A stretch of DNA of 24,711 bases from Candidatus Altimarinota bacterium (GTDB lineage Bacteria; Patescibacteriota; Gracilibacteria; BD1-5; UBA6164), in contig JAHDGX010000009.1 in NCBI GenBank assembly GCA_020631575.1, positions 1 through 24,711 on the forward strand, given 5' to 3'. The notes beneath the pieces were generated by a model. It had not been told where the DNA came from. It worked only from the letters and a program-made list of their open reading frames with translations, and did no database searches. Position 1 is the first letter of the stretch, and each line of letters begins with the position of its first letter. Shown here one piece after another: positions 1-7,087 of this stretch. The translations under genes were made by a program, and so were the position numbers.

Positions 1-54
1 GTCTTAGAAACCAGTGCTTAACGCGTGCGAGTTCGAGTCTCGCCCTGGGCACCA
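1..54 (+). tRNA. tRNA-Leu (TAG anticodon), 3' part, cut by window start
   Basis: The window opens inside the anticodon arm. The loop CTTAGAA (anticodon TAG) is followed by ACCAG, the 3' side of the anticodon stem. A long variable arm, the T arm (GCGAG-TTCGAGT-CTCGC), the acceptor strand CCTGGGC, discriminator A and an encoded CCA follow. The long variable arm (class II) with a TAG anticodon fits tRNA-Leu. The 5' half lies outside the window. Confidence 0.82.
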
Positions 55-211
55 AAATTTCTGTAAAGAAATTACACTCCAAAACTAAGTGAATTCGATT
101 GCATCTTCGCGATGCTCGATGTAACTTTCCTTCCGATTCGCTAACGCTTATCGCAAGATAAACTTAATTTTTTGTACCGTATTGAGCGGGCAAGTAAAAA
201 CAAGAAACATT
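55..211 (+). other. Spacer between tRNA-Leu and rpmE with two small hairpins
   Basis: No gene is seen here. The stretch holds a small hairpin GCATC-TTCGC-GATGC near 101-115. A second hairpin, TTATC-GCAA-GATAA (148-161), is followed closely by a T-rich run near 168-174. The second could be a weak terminator for the tRNA or part of an rpmE leader. Stems are short, so the function is uncertain. Confidence 0.3.
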
Positions 212-439
212 ATGAAAACAGGTATACACCCAGATTCAAAAGAAGTAAAAGTAGTATGTTCATGTGGTAACACATTTCCTACAAACTCTACTGTAAAAGA
301 TGATGAAATAAGAGTTGAAATATGTTCAAAATGTCATCCTCACTATACTGGTGAAAAACGTATTCTTAAAACTGGTGCAGTTGATAAATTCTACGCTAGA
401 CAAAAGAAAATGGAAGAAATGGTAAAAAAGAAAAAATAA
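212..439 (+). CDS. rpmE: 50S ribosomal protein L31
   Basis: L31 is a small protein of the large ribosomal subunit. The 75-residue product begins MKTGIHPDSKEVKVVC and has the zinc-binding cysteines C16, C18, C38 and C41 of the Cys-containing L31 type. It ends in a basic tail, KKKK. The ATG at 212 is chosen because it gives the normal L31 N-terminus; an in-frame TTG at 182 would add ten unrelated residues. No Shine-Dalgarno sequence precedes it. No glycine is coded by TGA, as in the other ribosomal genes here. A strong terminator follows 20 nt after the TAA stop, so it is probably a single-gene unit or the end of a unit with the tRNA. Confidence 0.95.
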   Translation: MKTGIHPDSKEVKVVCSCGNTFPTNSTVKDDEIRVEICSKCHPHYTGEKRILKTGAVDKFYARQKKMEEMVKKKK

Positions 440-458
440 TCATTTCAAATACAAAAAG

Positions 459-490
459 TCTCAGGATTTAACTCCTGAGATTTTTTATTT
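459..490 (+). terminator. Rho-independent terminator of rpmE
   Basis: A perfect 8-bp stem TCTCAGGA/TCCTGAGA (459-466 with 473-480) has a six-base loop and is followed by TTTTTTATTTTT. Confidence 0.9.
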
Positions 491-535
491 TTCAAATTTA
501 TGTAAAATGATATTTTTTCATTTGATAAAATATAT

Positions 536-562
536 TTGACATAAAAAATACTTTCATATAAT
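536..562 (+). promoter_or_regulatory. Promoter of rplJ-rplL
   Basis: A consensus -35 TTGACA (536-541) and -10 TATAAT (557-562) are separated by 15 bp. Transcription would start near 569, giving a leader of about 170 nt. Both hexamers are perfect, as expected for a ribosomal operon; the spacer is shorter than the usual 17. Confidence 0.7.
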
Positions 563-569
563 CTGTGTA

Positions 570-700
570 CATTCATATTTTGTTTAAGACCGTGGGCTAA
601 GATATATAAGACCTACCGAGACAAAGAAAGAAAATCTAGGACTTTGTGCAATACAATTCCCTTCATTATCTCTCTTGCTCTCGCAAGAGAGATTTTTTAT
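570..700 (+). promoter_or_regulatory. L10-leader-like autoregulatory RNA upstream of rplJ
   Basis: The untranslated leader contains GTGGG (592-596 region) able to pair with CCTAC shortly downstream, directly followed by CGAG, which resembles the conserved core of the L10 leader bound by L10(L7/L12)4. A second helix pairs ACAAAG with CTTTGT, and the leader ends in a strong terminator hairpin (668-698). This arrangement fits transcription attenuation of rplJ-rplL by their own products. The family assignment rests on position and on these short helices; a covariance-model search was not possible. Confidence 0.6.
668..698 (+). terminator. Attenuator hairpin in the rplJ leader
   Basis: A perfect 11-bp stem ATCTCTCTTGC/GCAAGAGAGAT (668-678 with 683-693) has a TCTC loop and is followed by six T. 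It lies 42 nt before the rplJ start codon and so would stop transcription before the gene unless the leader folds otherwise. Confidence 0.85.
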
Positions 701-740
701 ACATATGAATTAAAAACTTTATTTAATTAGAACTTGAGAA

Positions 741-1397
741 ATGGCTGTTACTAAACAACAAAAAGTTGAAATTCTTGCAGATTTAACTGCAAAATTCAAA
801 GAAGCTAAATCTATCGGTTTTGCAACATCTGACACACTCACTGTTGCAGAATTTGGAGATTTAAGAAACTCACTACGAGAAGTTGATGCAACATATACGC
901 TTGCAAAAAAGACTCTTATGAAAATAGCATTAAAAGATGCTCTTGGAATCGATGTTGATCTCTCTGATCTTCCTGGTCAAATCGGTGCTGTATGTAGTAA
1001 CGATGATGCTATGGCAGGTCTTGGAAAGGTTAACGATCTCGTTAAAAAACCAAAAGGTGCTAAAATTACCTGGGCTCTCTCTATATTTGAAGGAGAACTT
1101 AAAAATTTAGAAGAAACAAAAGCAATTGCTGGAATGCCATCAAGAGATACTCTTCTTGGAAGACTCGTTGGTTCTATGCAATCTCCACTTTCTGGTCTTG
1201 CAAGATTCTTCGATGCTGCTGCTAAAGAACTTGAAACTCAAGGAAAAGAAACAGTTGGAACACTCGAAGGAGAAGCTAAAGCTGAGCAGGCTCCTGCTGC
1301 AGAAGACTCGAAGGAAGAAGCTAAAGTTGAAGAGAAAGCTCCTGAAGCATCAACTGAAGCTCCTGCTGAAGAAAAAACAGAAGAAAAAGCTGCATAA
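741..1397 (+). CDS. rplJ: 50S ribosomal protein L10
   Basis: L10 anchors the L7/L12 dimers to 23S rRNA and forms the base of the ribosomal stalk. The 218-residue product has the L10 fold in its first 170 residues (MAVTKQQKVEILADLTAKF at the start, then DATYTLAKKTLMKIALK and GMPSRDTLLGRLVGSM). From about residue 172 it carries a long tail rich in Ala, Glu, Lys and Pro, so it is roughly 45 residues longer than a typical L10. The start ATG at 741 has no clear Shine-Dalgarno sequence. All glycines use GGN codons; no TGA occurs. It is preceded by an attenuator and followed by rplL, the usual partner. Confidence 0.95.
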   Translation: MAVTKQQKVEILADLTAKFKEAKSIGFATSDTLTVAEFGDLRNSLREVDATYTLAKKTLMKIALKDALGIDVDLSDLPGQIGAVCSNDDAMAGLGKVNDLVKKPKGAKITWALSIFEGELKNLEETKAIAGMPSRDTLLGRLVGSMQSPLSGLARFFDAAAKELETQGKETVGTLEGEAKAEQAPAAEDSKEEAKVEEKAPEASTEAPAEEKTEEKAA

Positions 1398-1412
1398 TTA
1401 TAGCTTAGTATA

Positions 1413-1440
1413 CATTTCCTGAAAATATTTTCAGGAAATG
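1413..1440 (+). repeat. 28-bp perfect palindrome after rplJ
   Basis: CATTTCCTGAAAAT (1413-1426) is followed at once by its exact reverse complement (1427-1440). As RNA it would fold into a long hairpin with a minimal loop. No T run follows, so it is not a simple terminator. It may be an RNA processing or stability element that separates rplJ from rplL expression. Confidence 0.75.
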
Positions 1441-1460
1441 CTACTAGTTTATAACTAGGA

Positions 1461-1535
1461 CTTGTAGAACTGTATTCAGTATCTCAAAAACGGGGATACT
1501 TCCCTATGAGGGCTATTGAACAAAATTTCTACAAG
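1461..1535 (+). ncRNA. Candidate structured RNA between rplJ and rplL
   Basis: An outer 9-bp helix pairs CTTGTAGAA (1461-1469) with TTCTACAAG (1527-1535). It encloses a 6-bp hairpin AGTATC/GATACT (1478-1483 with 1495-1500) and a small hairpin CCCT-ATG-AGGG (1502-1512). This makes a three-way-junction-like fold ending 31 nt before the rplL ATG. It could control the higher rplL output or be a cis-regulatory element. I recognise no known family. Confidence 0.5.
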
Positions 1536-1566
1536 AATTAATTTTTATTTTTATAATTTCCCAAAA

Positions 1567-1944
1567 ATGGCTGAATTATCAAAAAACGCTGCTAAGGTAA
1601 TGGACTTAGTAAAAGATCTTACAATCGTTGAACTTAACGATCTTGTAACTGCAATGGAAGAAGAATTTGGTGTATCTGCTGCTGCTCCTGTTATGATGGC
1701 TGGAGGTGCTGCTGGTGGTGCTGAAGACGCTGGTCCTTCTGCATTCGACGTAGTTCTTACTGCTGCTGGTGGTCAAAAAATCGCTGTAATTAAAGTAGTA
1801 AAAGAAATTACTGGTCTTGGGCTTAAAGAAGCTAAAGATATCGTTGATAACGGTGGAACTGTTAAAGAACAAGCTGCAAAAGAAGAAGCTGAAGAAATCA
1901 AAGCTAAACTTGAAGAAGCTGGAGCAACTGTTGAACTTAAATAG
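1567..1944 (+). CDS. rplL: 50S ribosomal protein L7/L12
   Basis: L7/L12 is the multicopy stalk protein that recruits translation GTPases. The 125-residue product has the N-terminal dimerisation helices (ELSKNAAKVMDLVKDLTIVE), an Ala/Gly-rich hinge near residues 39-57 and the conserved C-terminal domain (FDVVLTAAGGQKIAVIKVVK, then GLGLKEAKDIVDNGG). Length and sequence are normal for the family. The ATG at 1567 is chosen because it starts the family N-terminus; extension to a TTG at 1516 would run through the structured leader. Glycines use GGN only. The TAG stop is followed by a terminator. Confidence 0.97.
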   Translation: MAELSKNAAKVMDLVKDLTIVELNDLVTAMEEEFGVSAAAPVMMAGGAAGGAEDAGPSAFDVVLTAAGGQKIAVIKVVKEITGLGLKEAKDIVDNGGTVKEQAAKEEAEEIKAKLEEAGATVELK

Positions 1945-1957
1945 TTTTTCTTATAAT

Positions 1958-1996
1958 AAAACTGAGTTATCTCCATGATTTCTCAGTTTTATTTTC
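1958..1996 (+). terminator. Terminator of rplL
   Basis: A 9-bp stem AAAACTGAG/CTCAGTTTT (1958-1966 with 1982-1990) has a 15-base loop and is followed by ATTTTC. It lies just before tRNA-Gln, so partial read-through into the tRNA is possible. Confidence 0.7.
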
Positions 1997-1998
1997 TA

Positions 1999-2073
1999 TT
2001 CGGGATTAGCCAAGTGGTAAGGCAGGGGACTCTGAATCCCCCATCGTAGGTTCGATCCCTACATCCCGAACCA
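1999..2073 (+). tRNA. tRNA-Gln (CTG)
   Basis: The complete cloverleaf is visible: acceptor TTCGGGA/TCCCGAA, D arm with GCC/GGC, anticodon stem GGGGA/TCCCC with loop CTCTGAA (anticodon CTG, codon CAG), T arm with TTCGATC, and encoded CCA. Confidence 0.95.
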
Positions 2074-2087
2074 AATAAACATCAAAA

Positions 2088-2117
2088 AACTCTGAGAAGT
2101 ACCTCAGAGTTTTTTTA
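2088..2117. terminator. Bidirectional terminator
   Basis: The stem AACTCTGAG/CTCAGAGTT (2088-2096 with 2103-2111) is flanked by an A run before and a T run after. It can therefore terminate tRNA-Gln on the plus strand and the Nudix operon on the minus strand, whose last stop codon is at 2120. Confidence 0.9.
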
Positions 2118-2119
2118 AT

Positions 2120-2362
2120 TTATATAATTTTTGAAATTAATATATAGATAATATATGCACCTCACAGAAGTAATAATAATAAAACTCCATACCAGAGTAA
2201 CAATATTAATTTCCAAATAGACCAAATCTTGAATCCTGTCTTAACGACCGATGATACATGCTTATTTTTCTGAGAAAACTGGGTAATATTTTCTTCATGC
2301 TCTCAGAGTAAATCAAGAGCTCTCTCTTTTGAGACAAATAGAGAAATCAGAACTCGTAGCAT
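2120..2362 (-). CDS. Small membrane protein, function unknown
   Basis: The 80-residue product starts MLRVLISLFVSKERALDLLG. It has a polar middle and one strong hydrophobic segment near residues 50-76 (WKLILLLWYGVLLLLLLGG), so it is probably a single-pass membrane protein. Two or more glycines are coded by TGA, at about residues 19 and 67. The start lies 1 nt after the TAG of the upstream gene, which suggests translational coupling as the last gene of a three-gene operon with the MBL-fold protein and the Nudix hydrolase. I recognise no family. Confidence 0.65.
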
Positions 2363-2363
2363 A

Positions 2364-2837
2364 CTATCCTTCTAAATTTACAAACTCTGTTCTATCTCCA
2401 TCAAGATCTGCTCATACCTTATGTATTTTCACAGCTTCTGTGTGCTGACCAAGTGTGTTTAGGAATATATCCTTTCCTTCCCCAAATGGTACTACGACTT
2501 TTGCTTCTATGTTTTCAAATATTTTTACTGCATCCTTTGTCCCAATAATGATTAAAATATCAACATCTCCAAAAAATCCTACTATCTCTTCTTTGAGGTC
2601 AAAACTATCAGACTGAATAATACACATATGTTTCCCATCTACGAGAAATTTGTAAAATAGGAGATCCGTATACTGCTTCACCTCTAGGAGATTTCCTGAT
2701 TTTTCATATTCCCCTTGATGTGTTACATCAAAATCATCCATTCTCACTTCTCTTGAATCAACGTTGTATGTTATTTCTTTTTTATCTGCATTTTTTACGC
2801 AAATAGTATTTGATGATTTATAGCTAATTTCTATCAT
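2364..2837 (-). CDS. Degenerate metallo-beta-lactamase-fold protein (UlaG/UPF0173-like), probably inactive
   Basis: The 157-residue product resembles the short MBL-fold hydrolases often annotated as UlaG-like. It has the counterpart of the family's GPGEYEI strand (HQGEYEKSG) and the GDVDILIIIG strand followed by the helix and the KVVVPFG strand, where the family has a PMHY motif. The HxHxDH metal-binding motif near the N-terminus is absent, as are the later histidine and aspartate ligands. Loss of the metal site suggests a structural or binding role rather than hydrolysis. It ends ADLDGDRTEFVNLEG after one TGA glycine and a TAG stop. It lies 13 nt downstream of the Nudix gene. Assignment is from remembered family patterns, so it is moderate. 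Confidence 0.55.
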
Positions 2838-2850
2838 ATTTTAATAATTT

Positions 2851-3303
2851 TTAAATAAAAAATGGTTTATTTCTATAGATAATTCCACTGAGATCAAAAC
2901 GTATAGAGAGTTTTTTTACTTTTTCTATATCTACCCATTCGTATCAGGTGAATCGCTCTTCTTTTCGTACTATTGGAGTTTGCGTTCCATGGTATTTCAC
3001 AATGAATAAGTACACATCTTTATCGATTACTGGATTATCTTTGAGATATCCAGCTGTGTATGTATAGCTGAGTTTTGTAACAAATTTTATAATTTCTAAG
3101 TCGCTCTCTGGCACTCCAGCTTCTTCTGAGATTTCTCTCACTGCTGTGTCCTTTGCTACTTCTCCTTTCTCTATTTTTCCCTTTGGAATAACAAGCTCTT
3201 CTTGTTTTCTAGAATTAAGCCATCTTAGGAGAAGTATTTGCGGCTTTCCATCTTTTATTCTGTATACCACTCAACCCGACGATTTTTCGTATTTTCGAGC
3301 CAT
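2851..3303 (-). CDS. Nudix hydrolase (MutT-like)
   Basis: Nudix enzymes cleave nucleoside diphosphates linked to another group, often damaged dNTPs or dinucleoside polyphosphates. The 150-residue product contains the full Nudix box at residues 42-64 (G-x5-E-x7-REISEEAG-V). The true start is the ATG at 3303, giving MARKYEKSSGGVVYRIKDGK; one of the two adjacent glycines is a TGA codon. A second TGA glycine lies in the C-terminal part (ERFTGYEWVDIEKV). The N-terminal SSGGVVYR and the LVIPKGKIEKGE stretch resemble diadenosine-polyphosphate hydrolase-type Nudix proteins, but the substrate cannot be told. First gene of a three-gene minus-strand operon. Confidence 0.9.
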
Positions 3304-3341
3304 AATAAGTGTTTACTGGTGCCAAGTATGTAATTATTTCA

Positions 3342-3369
3342 ATAATACGCAGAAATACCTCTAAAGCAA
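3342..3369 (-). promoter_or_regulatory. Promoter of the Nudix operon
   Basis: On the minus strand a -35 TTGCTT (3364-3369) and -10 TATTAT (3342-3347) are separated by 16 bp. Transcription would start near 3335, about 32 nt before the start codon. It is divergent from the sortase promoter. Confidence 0.55.
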
Positions 3370-3380
3370 GTTAAATATTT

Positions 3381-3409
3381 TTGCCTGAGACAAAAATATA
3401 TGTTACGAT
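3381..3409 (+). promoter_or_regulatory. Promoter of the sortase gene
   Basis: The -35 TTGCCT (3381-3386) and extended -10 TGTTACGAT (TACGAT at 3404-3409) have a 17-bp spacer. Transcription would start near 3416, 33 nt before the GTG start. Confidence 0.55.
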
Positions 3410-3448
3410 ATAGGTACAAAAAACAAAAATACAAATAAAAATTATACC

Positions 3449-4492
3449 GTGCAAGAAGAATACGACATTCTCGCTGGCTTTGATATCATTGAGATTCAGG
3501 AAGAAACTGTTCTCGATACATCAAGTCAAAATGTATCTGATATAGCATCAGAAGCTTCTTTTGATGAGATGATTTTAGAAATAGAAGATGCGAGTGATAA
3601 AACGAGTAATCAAGTTCTAGAAACAAAAAGTAGCAAAATCTCTGAAATTTCGAGTCCAAAGATGCAACATCACTCTTCATGGACAGGTCTCGTATGAGGA
3701 TGTATTTTTATGCTTAAATACTGCGCTACTTCCCTGTGTATATTTGCAGTTTTGATGCTCGCAGCAAATTACTCAGCATATTTTAATCTTGCGTATAGCA
3801 TCATATACGCTGAAGAATTGAAAACGACTCAAAAATCTTTGATAGAATCAGTTGCGGCAGCAAGTATCAATGAAGAAGATACAATAATTGAAGAAAAAGA
3901 AGTAAATACATTCAAAAATATTAATCCTGAAAAAGAAATAAAGATAAAGCATACAACAAGTATTCACTCTATGTGAAACCTTACAAAAGGTATGTCTCAA
4001 GAGGATATTAAACTCCCTATAGAGATAACTCCGTATGAAAATAGAATCATTATTCCGAAAATCTGAAAAAATATCCCTCTCGTAGATATTAAACAACAAA
4101 AAGTAAGTGGAGTAAAAGAACTTAATAATATCTTCATGGATGAGCTTGAAAATTGAGTTATTAGGTATCCATGAAGTGCGAAACCTGGAGAAAATGGAAA
4201 TTCATTCATCTTCGGACATTCATCAAACTTTCCATGGATGAAATGAGATTACAATGATGTGTTTTCTCTCCTTGATCATGTTACTTATGACGATGAAGTA
4301 GTTGTTTACTATGGACAAGAAAAACATACCTATAAGATTCGTACAAAAAATGTAATCTCTCCGGGAGACGTTTCAGTTCTTGAAAATGACGCATCGGATG
4401 ATAAGTCAAAACTCACGCTTATGACTTGTTGGCCAATTGGAACTACTCTTAATAGATTGGTGCTTACCTGAGATTTAATATCAGTAGAATAA
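3449..4492 (+). CDS. Membrane-anchored sortase
   Basis: Sortases are surface cysteine transpeptidases that attach proteins to the envelope. Read with TGA as glycine, the product is 347 residues. It has an acidic cytoplasmic N-terminal region (1-85), one membrane segment near 89-115 (LCIFAVLMLAANYSAYFNLA) and an extracellular sortase domain from about 185. The catalytic triad is visible: His257 in FIFGHSS, Cys327 in TLMTC (the family's TLxTC motif) and Arg336 in LNRLVL. At least nine glycines are TGA, several in motif positions such as IGKNIPLVDI and ENGVIRYPGSAKPG. Start is a GTG at 3449, supported by the promoter 33 nt upstream. The membrane protein at 4495 follows 2 nt after the stop, so both form an operon. 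Substrate proteins are not in the window. Confidence 0.9.
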
Positions 4493-4494
4493 AA

Positions 4495-4785
4495 ATGATA
4501 GGATTTAGTTACGTATATAAAACCCCTGAAGAAATACTTGCCTCAACAGCAAGTATTTCGAGTTTATGAATTATTGATATGTGACTGGTTTTATGAGCTA
4601 TTGGATTTACATTTATAAGTGTATTTCTCATCATTCCAAGCATCGTTATTGCTCATGAGCATGCTGTAAAACAAAAAGAAAAAAGAGGAAAAAAGAAGCT
4701 CCTCACGCAGATCCTTCTGCAAAAAGAGATAGAAGATGAAGTAGAAAAAGAGGTAAAGATAGAAGAAGAGGTCTCTGTGACATAA
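4495..4785 (+). CDS. Small membrane protein with charged coiled-coil tail, downstream of sortase
   Basis: The 96-residue product begins MIGFSYVYKTPEEILASTAS. A hydrophobic segment near residues 25-53 (LGIIDMGLVLGAIGFTFISV) contains three TGA-coded glycines. The C-terminal 40 residues are a highly charged Lys/Glu helix, probably coiled coil. It starts 2 nt after the sortase stop and ends just before a terminator, so it is cotranscribed with the sortase and could be an accessory membrane partner; this is inference from position only. No family recognised. Confidence 0.65.
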
Positions 4786-4817
4786 AAAAGTACCTTCCAG
4801 CAGAAGGTACTTTTTTA
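4784..4817. terminator. Bidirectional terminator
   Basis: The stem AAAAAAGTACCTTC/GAAGGTACTTTTTT has loop CAGCA (4798-4802). A and T runs on both sides let it stop the sortase operon and the convergent recQ-yaaA-hydrolase operon, which overlaps its last base. Confidence 0.9.
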
Positions 4818-6389
4818 TTATTTTTTATAATAATGCTGGGCAAAAGTTATATCTTTTTCATGTAAATAACTTGCAAACTCAATCCCAAGATATCTCCAAT
4901 GCCATGGCTCTATATCATATCCATCCACCTCTCTCCCGTTTTTATATGGATTATGGTATCCATATAAATGCGCGTATTCATCAAACCATTCATAAAAGCT
5001 CGTAAGCCGAGGAGATGAATCCCAGTAAGCCTGACTCGAGGCAGACCACACATCAATTCAGAGTCATGACTGATGTTCAGAGTGTCCAGCTTTTGCGCAG
5101 AGGTTATCAGGACAACCTCGAGCTTTTATACCTGCCTGATAATTATAACTTCTATAAGTACTCACTACTGTGACTTTTTCTCCTCTATCTGCATAAAAAT
5201 CCTCTGCTAGGGCTTCAAAAGCTTCTGCAGCTTTTTCTCTCAGCTGAGCATTTCACTTGGTATCTATTATATGTGTTCTATCAAGTCTTCTCATATCCTC
5301 CGGAACATATCACCTCTGCGTAAAAGAAACACTTGGATCCACATATTTTGTATATGAATCATCACTTATCAGATCTAGATTTTTAATTCGTTTTTCTTTC
5401 TGATATTTACTCAAGAGCTTTGTGGCAAGCTCAGGAGTAAGAAAAAGTTCTTTTTGTTCTAATGCATAATTTTTAAGAAAATTTTCAATGTATCCGCGTA
5501 ATGCTTCTCCATACCTTTCTGGTATAAGGCTATGACCAAAACCATCTATTTCTATAAAATATTTCTTATCAGCTGGTGAGTTATCATATACTAATTTTCA
5601 CTGCCTAAAAGAAACGACCTTATCAATATTTCCATGAATAATAAGTGTTGGTTCATCTATGTCTTTAATCGATTCTTTTGAAATGTAACTATTCGGAAGA
5701 AAAAATAATTTTTGAAGAGGAAATCAAAAAGTATCTTCAGATACATCATAGCGAGAAGCGAGCGGAGAGAATAAAACTAATGAATCAAAGTCTTTCTCTT
5801 GTGCAAAATCAACTGCAAGAGCTGTTCAAATGCTGTATCACCAAATTATAAGGTTTTCCTCCTGAAATCACAGCTTTTGCTTCATATTCTCATAAAATAT
5901 CTTTGTCACATCTCTGTTTTCCTCAAGATATGGAAGTCCTGTAGATTCAGCATATCATGGATATTCAAGAGCTATAACCGAGTAGCCAAGATTAGAAATA
6001 TATTGAATATCTGAGTAAAAGTACTCAAGTGGAGCCCCATTCCCATGAAAATAATATACTACCTTTTCACTCTCATTATCTATATAGAGTCCTGTAATTT
6101 TATTTCCAGCACTAGAAGTGTATTCTACTTTTTCAGCTACTAACAAGCCAGCAGGGTGATTTATTATTTCTTTCAGATTAATATCTCTTCCAGGGAATGT
6201 TATAAGTGTTTCGATTCTCGCTGCGGCAAAAAACAAGAATACATAACTGATACATAGTCATACAAAAAGTACCCATAGAAATACTACAAACCTCCACGAA
6301 CTGAAATAATCTATTATGAGTTTAAACTGCGTTTTCACTCGATTCTTAAATCCTATTTTTTTCTTTTTTGTTTTCTTTACTGCTGACAT
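4818..6389 (-). CDS. Alpha/beta hydrolase fused to VanY-type D-Ala-D-Ala carboxypeptidase, membrane-anchored
   Basis: A single 523-residue reading frame without TAA or TAG joins two enzyme domains. Residues 1-32 are very basic, followed by one membrane segment (about 33-60). An alpha/beta hydrolase domain follows, with YYFHGNG (oxyanion hole), nucleophile Ser186 in GYSIG, Asp256 in HGNIDKVV and His286 in GFGHS. From about residue 345 the VanY peptidase domain carries the zinc-site motif SEHQSGLGID (His439, Asp446) and EPWHWRYLG (Glu494, His497). VanY enzymes remove the terminal D-Ala from peptidoglycan stems. The hydrolase substrate is unknown; an ester or amide in the envelope is possible. 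Orientation (basic N-terminus, then TM) puts both domains outside. It begins 8 nt after the yaaA stop, as third gene of an operon. Several glycines, including both in GYSIG, are TGA. Confidence 0.85.
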
Positions 6390-6397
6390 TTTTTATT

Positions 6398-7078
6398 TTA
6401 AGAAATTACATCTATAACATATTCTGATTCTGAGATCTGTCTCATCTTTCCGTCTAAATCTGATATATCTTGCAGTAGACTATTACAGAGCCAGTGGATG
6501 TACTCTCATTTCACTTTTTTCACCCCATGAGTGATTTTTTTGAGCTCTTCATCTCTTTCAGTAAGGAAATTTATTCTCACATATGGTGTTCGTATATTCT
6601 TCCAATCTATCGTTTTTGCGTATGAGCCTGGAAGCATATCGATGATATAATCAGCCTGCAGGCTATCAAGAGTTTGTGTAATCTGATCTCACCAAAACTT
6701 GTAGAGTCACTTTGTTTCTATCGGAAGCTTATAGTTTCAAATAGTATCTTGCGGCTTTACAAGTCCATACATACCTGAAAGTACGATAAAATTTCTATCA
6801 AAATAATCTCTTCACTGCTTACTCATACTATCATACGCTATAGCATTATACATCACTCAAATATATCGTTCTATAGCAGGAAGTAGACAAGAATTCTCTA
6901 TGTTTTTATTCAACTCTATTCCCTCCTGATATCTATCTCACTTGCATTTGAGATCTTTCTCAGTCGCATTAACAGCAATATCATACGGCCTTTGAAATAC
7001 AAAACTCAGATCTTCATGTCACTCTGATCATCATGGATTCTTTCCTTCTGATGGAGGAAGTAAATATATTAATTTCAT
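6398..7078 (-). CDS. yaaA: YaaA family protein (peroxide stress, DUF328/UPF0246)
   Basis: YaaA-family proteins limit free iron and oxidative DNA damage in E. coli and show DNA binding. The 226-residue product starts MKLIYLLPPSEGKN, the typical LPPSEGK start of the family, and has the conserved central block NFIVLSGMYGLVKPQDTI and LYKFWGDQIT, then the MLPGSYAKTIDW and RINFLTERDEE stretches. Length is a little under the usual 240-260. About ten glycines are TGA. It lies 9 nt downstream of recQ and 8 nt upstream of the hydrolase/VanY fusion. Pairing with RecQ fits a DNA-protection role, though this is inference. Confidence 0.85.
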
Positions 7079-7087
7079 AGAAATATT

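Noticed and set aside
1413..1440. Terminator of rplJ
   Set aside because: The palindrome is not followed by a T run, and rplL has no obvious promoter of its own after it.
1516..1566. Upstream in-frame extension of rplL to a TTG codon
   Set aside because: It would translate through the structured leader and add residues not seen in L7/L12; the ATG at 1567 gives the family N-terminus.
4818..6389. Separate hydrolase and carboxypeptidase genes
   Set aside because: No TAA or TAG occurs in the common frame between the two domains; the apparent breaks are all TGA.
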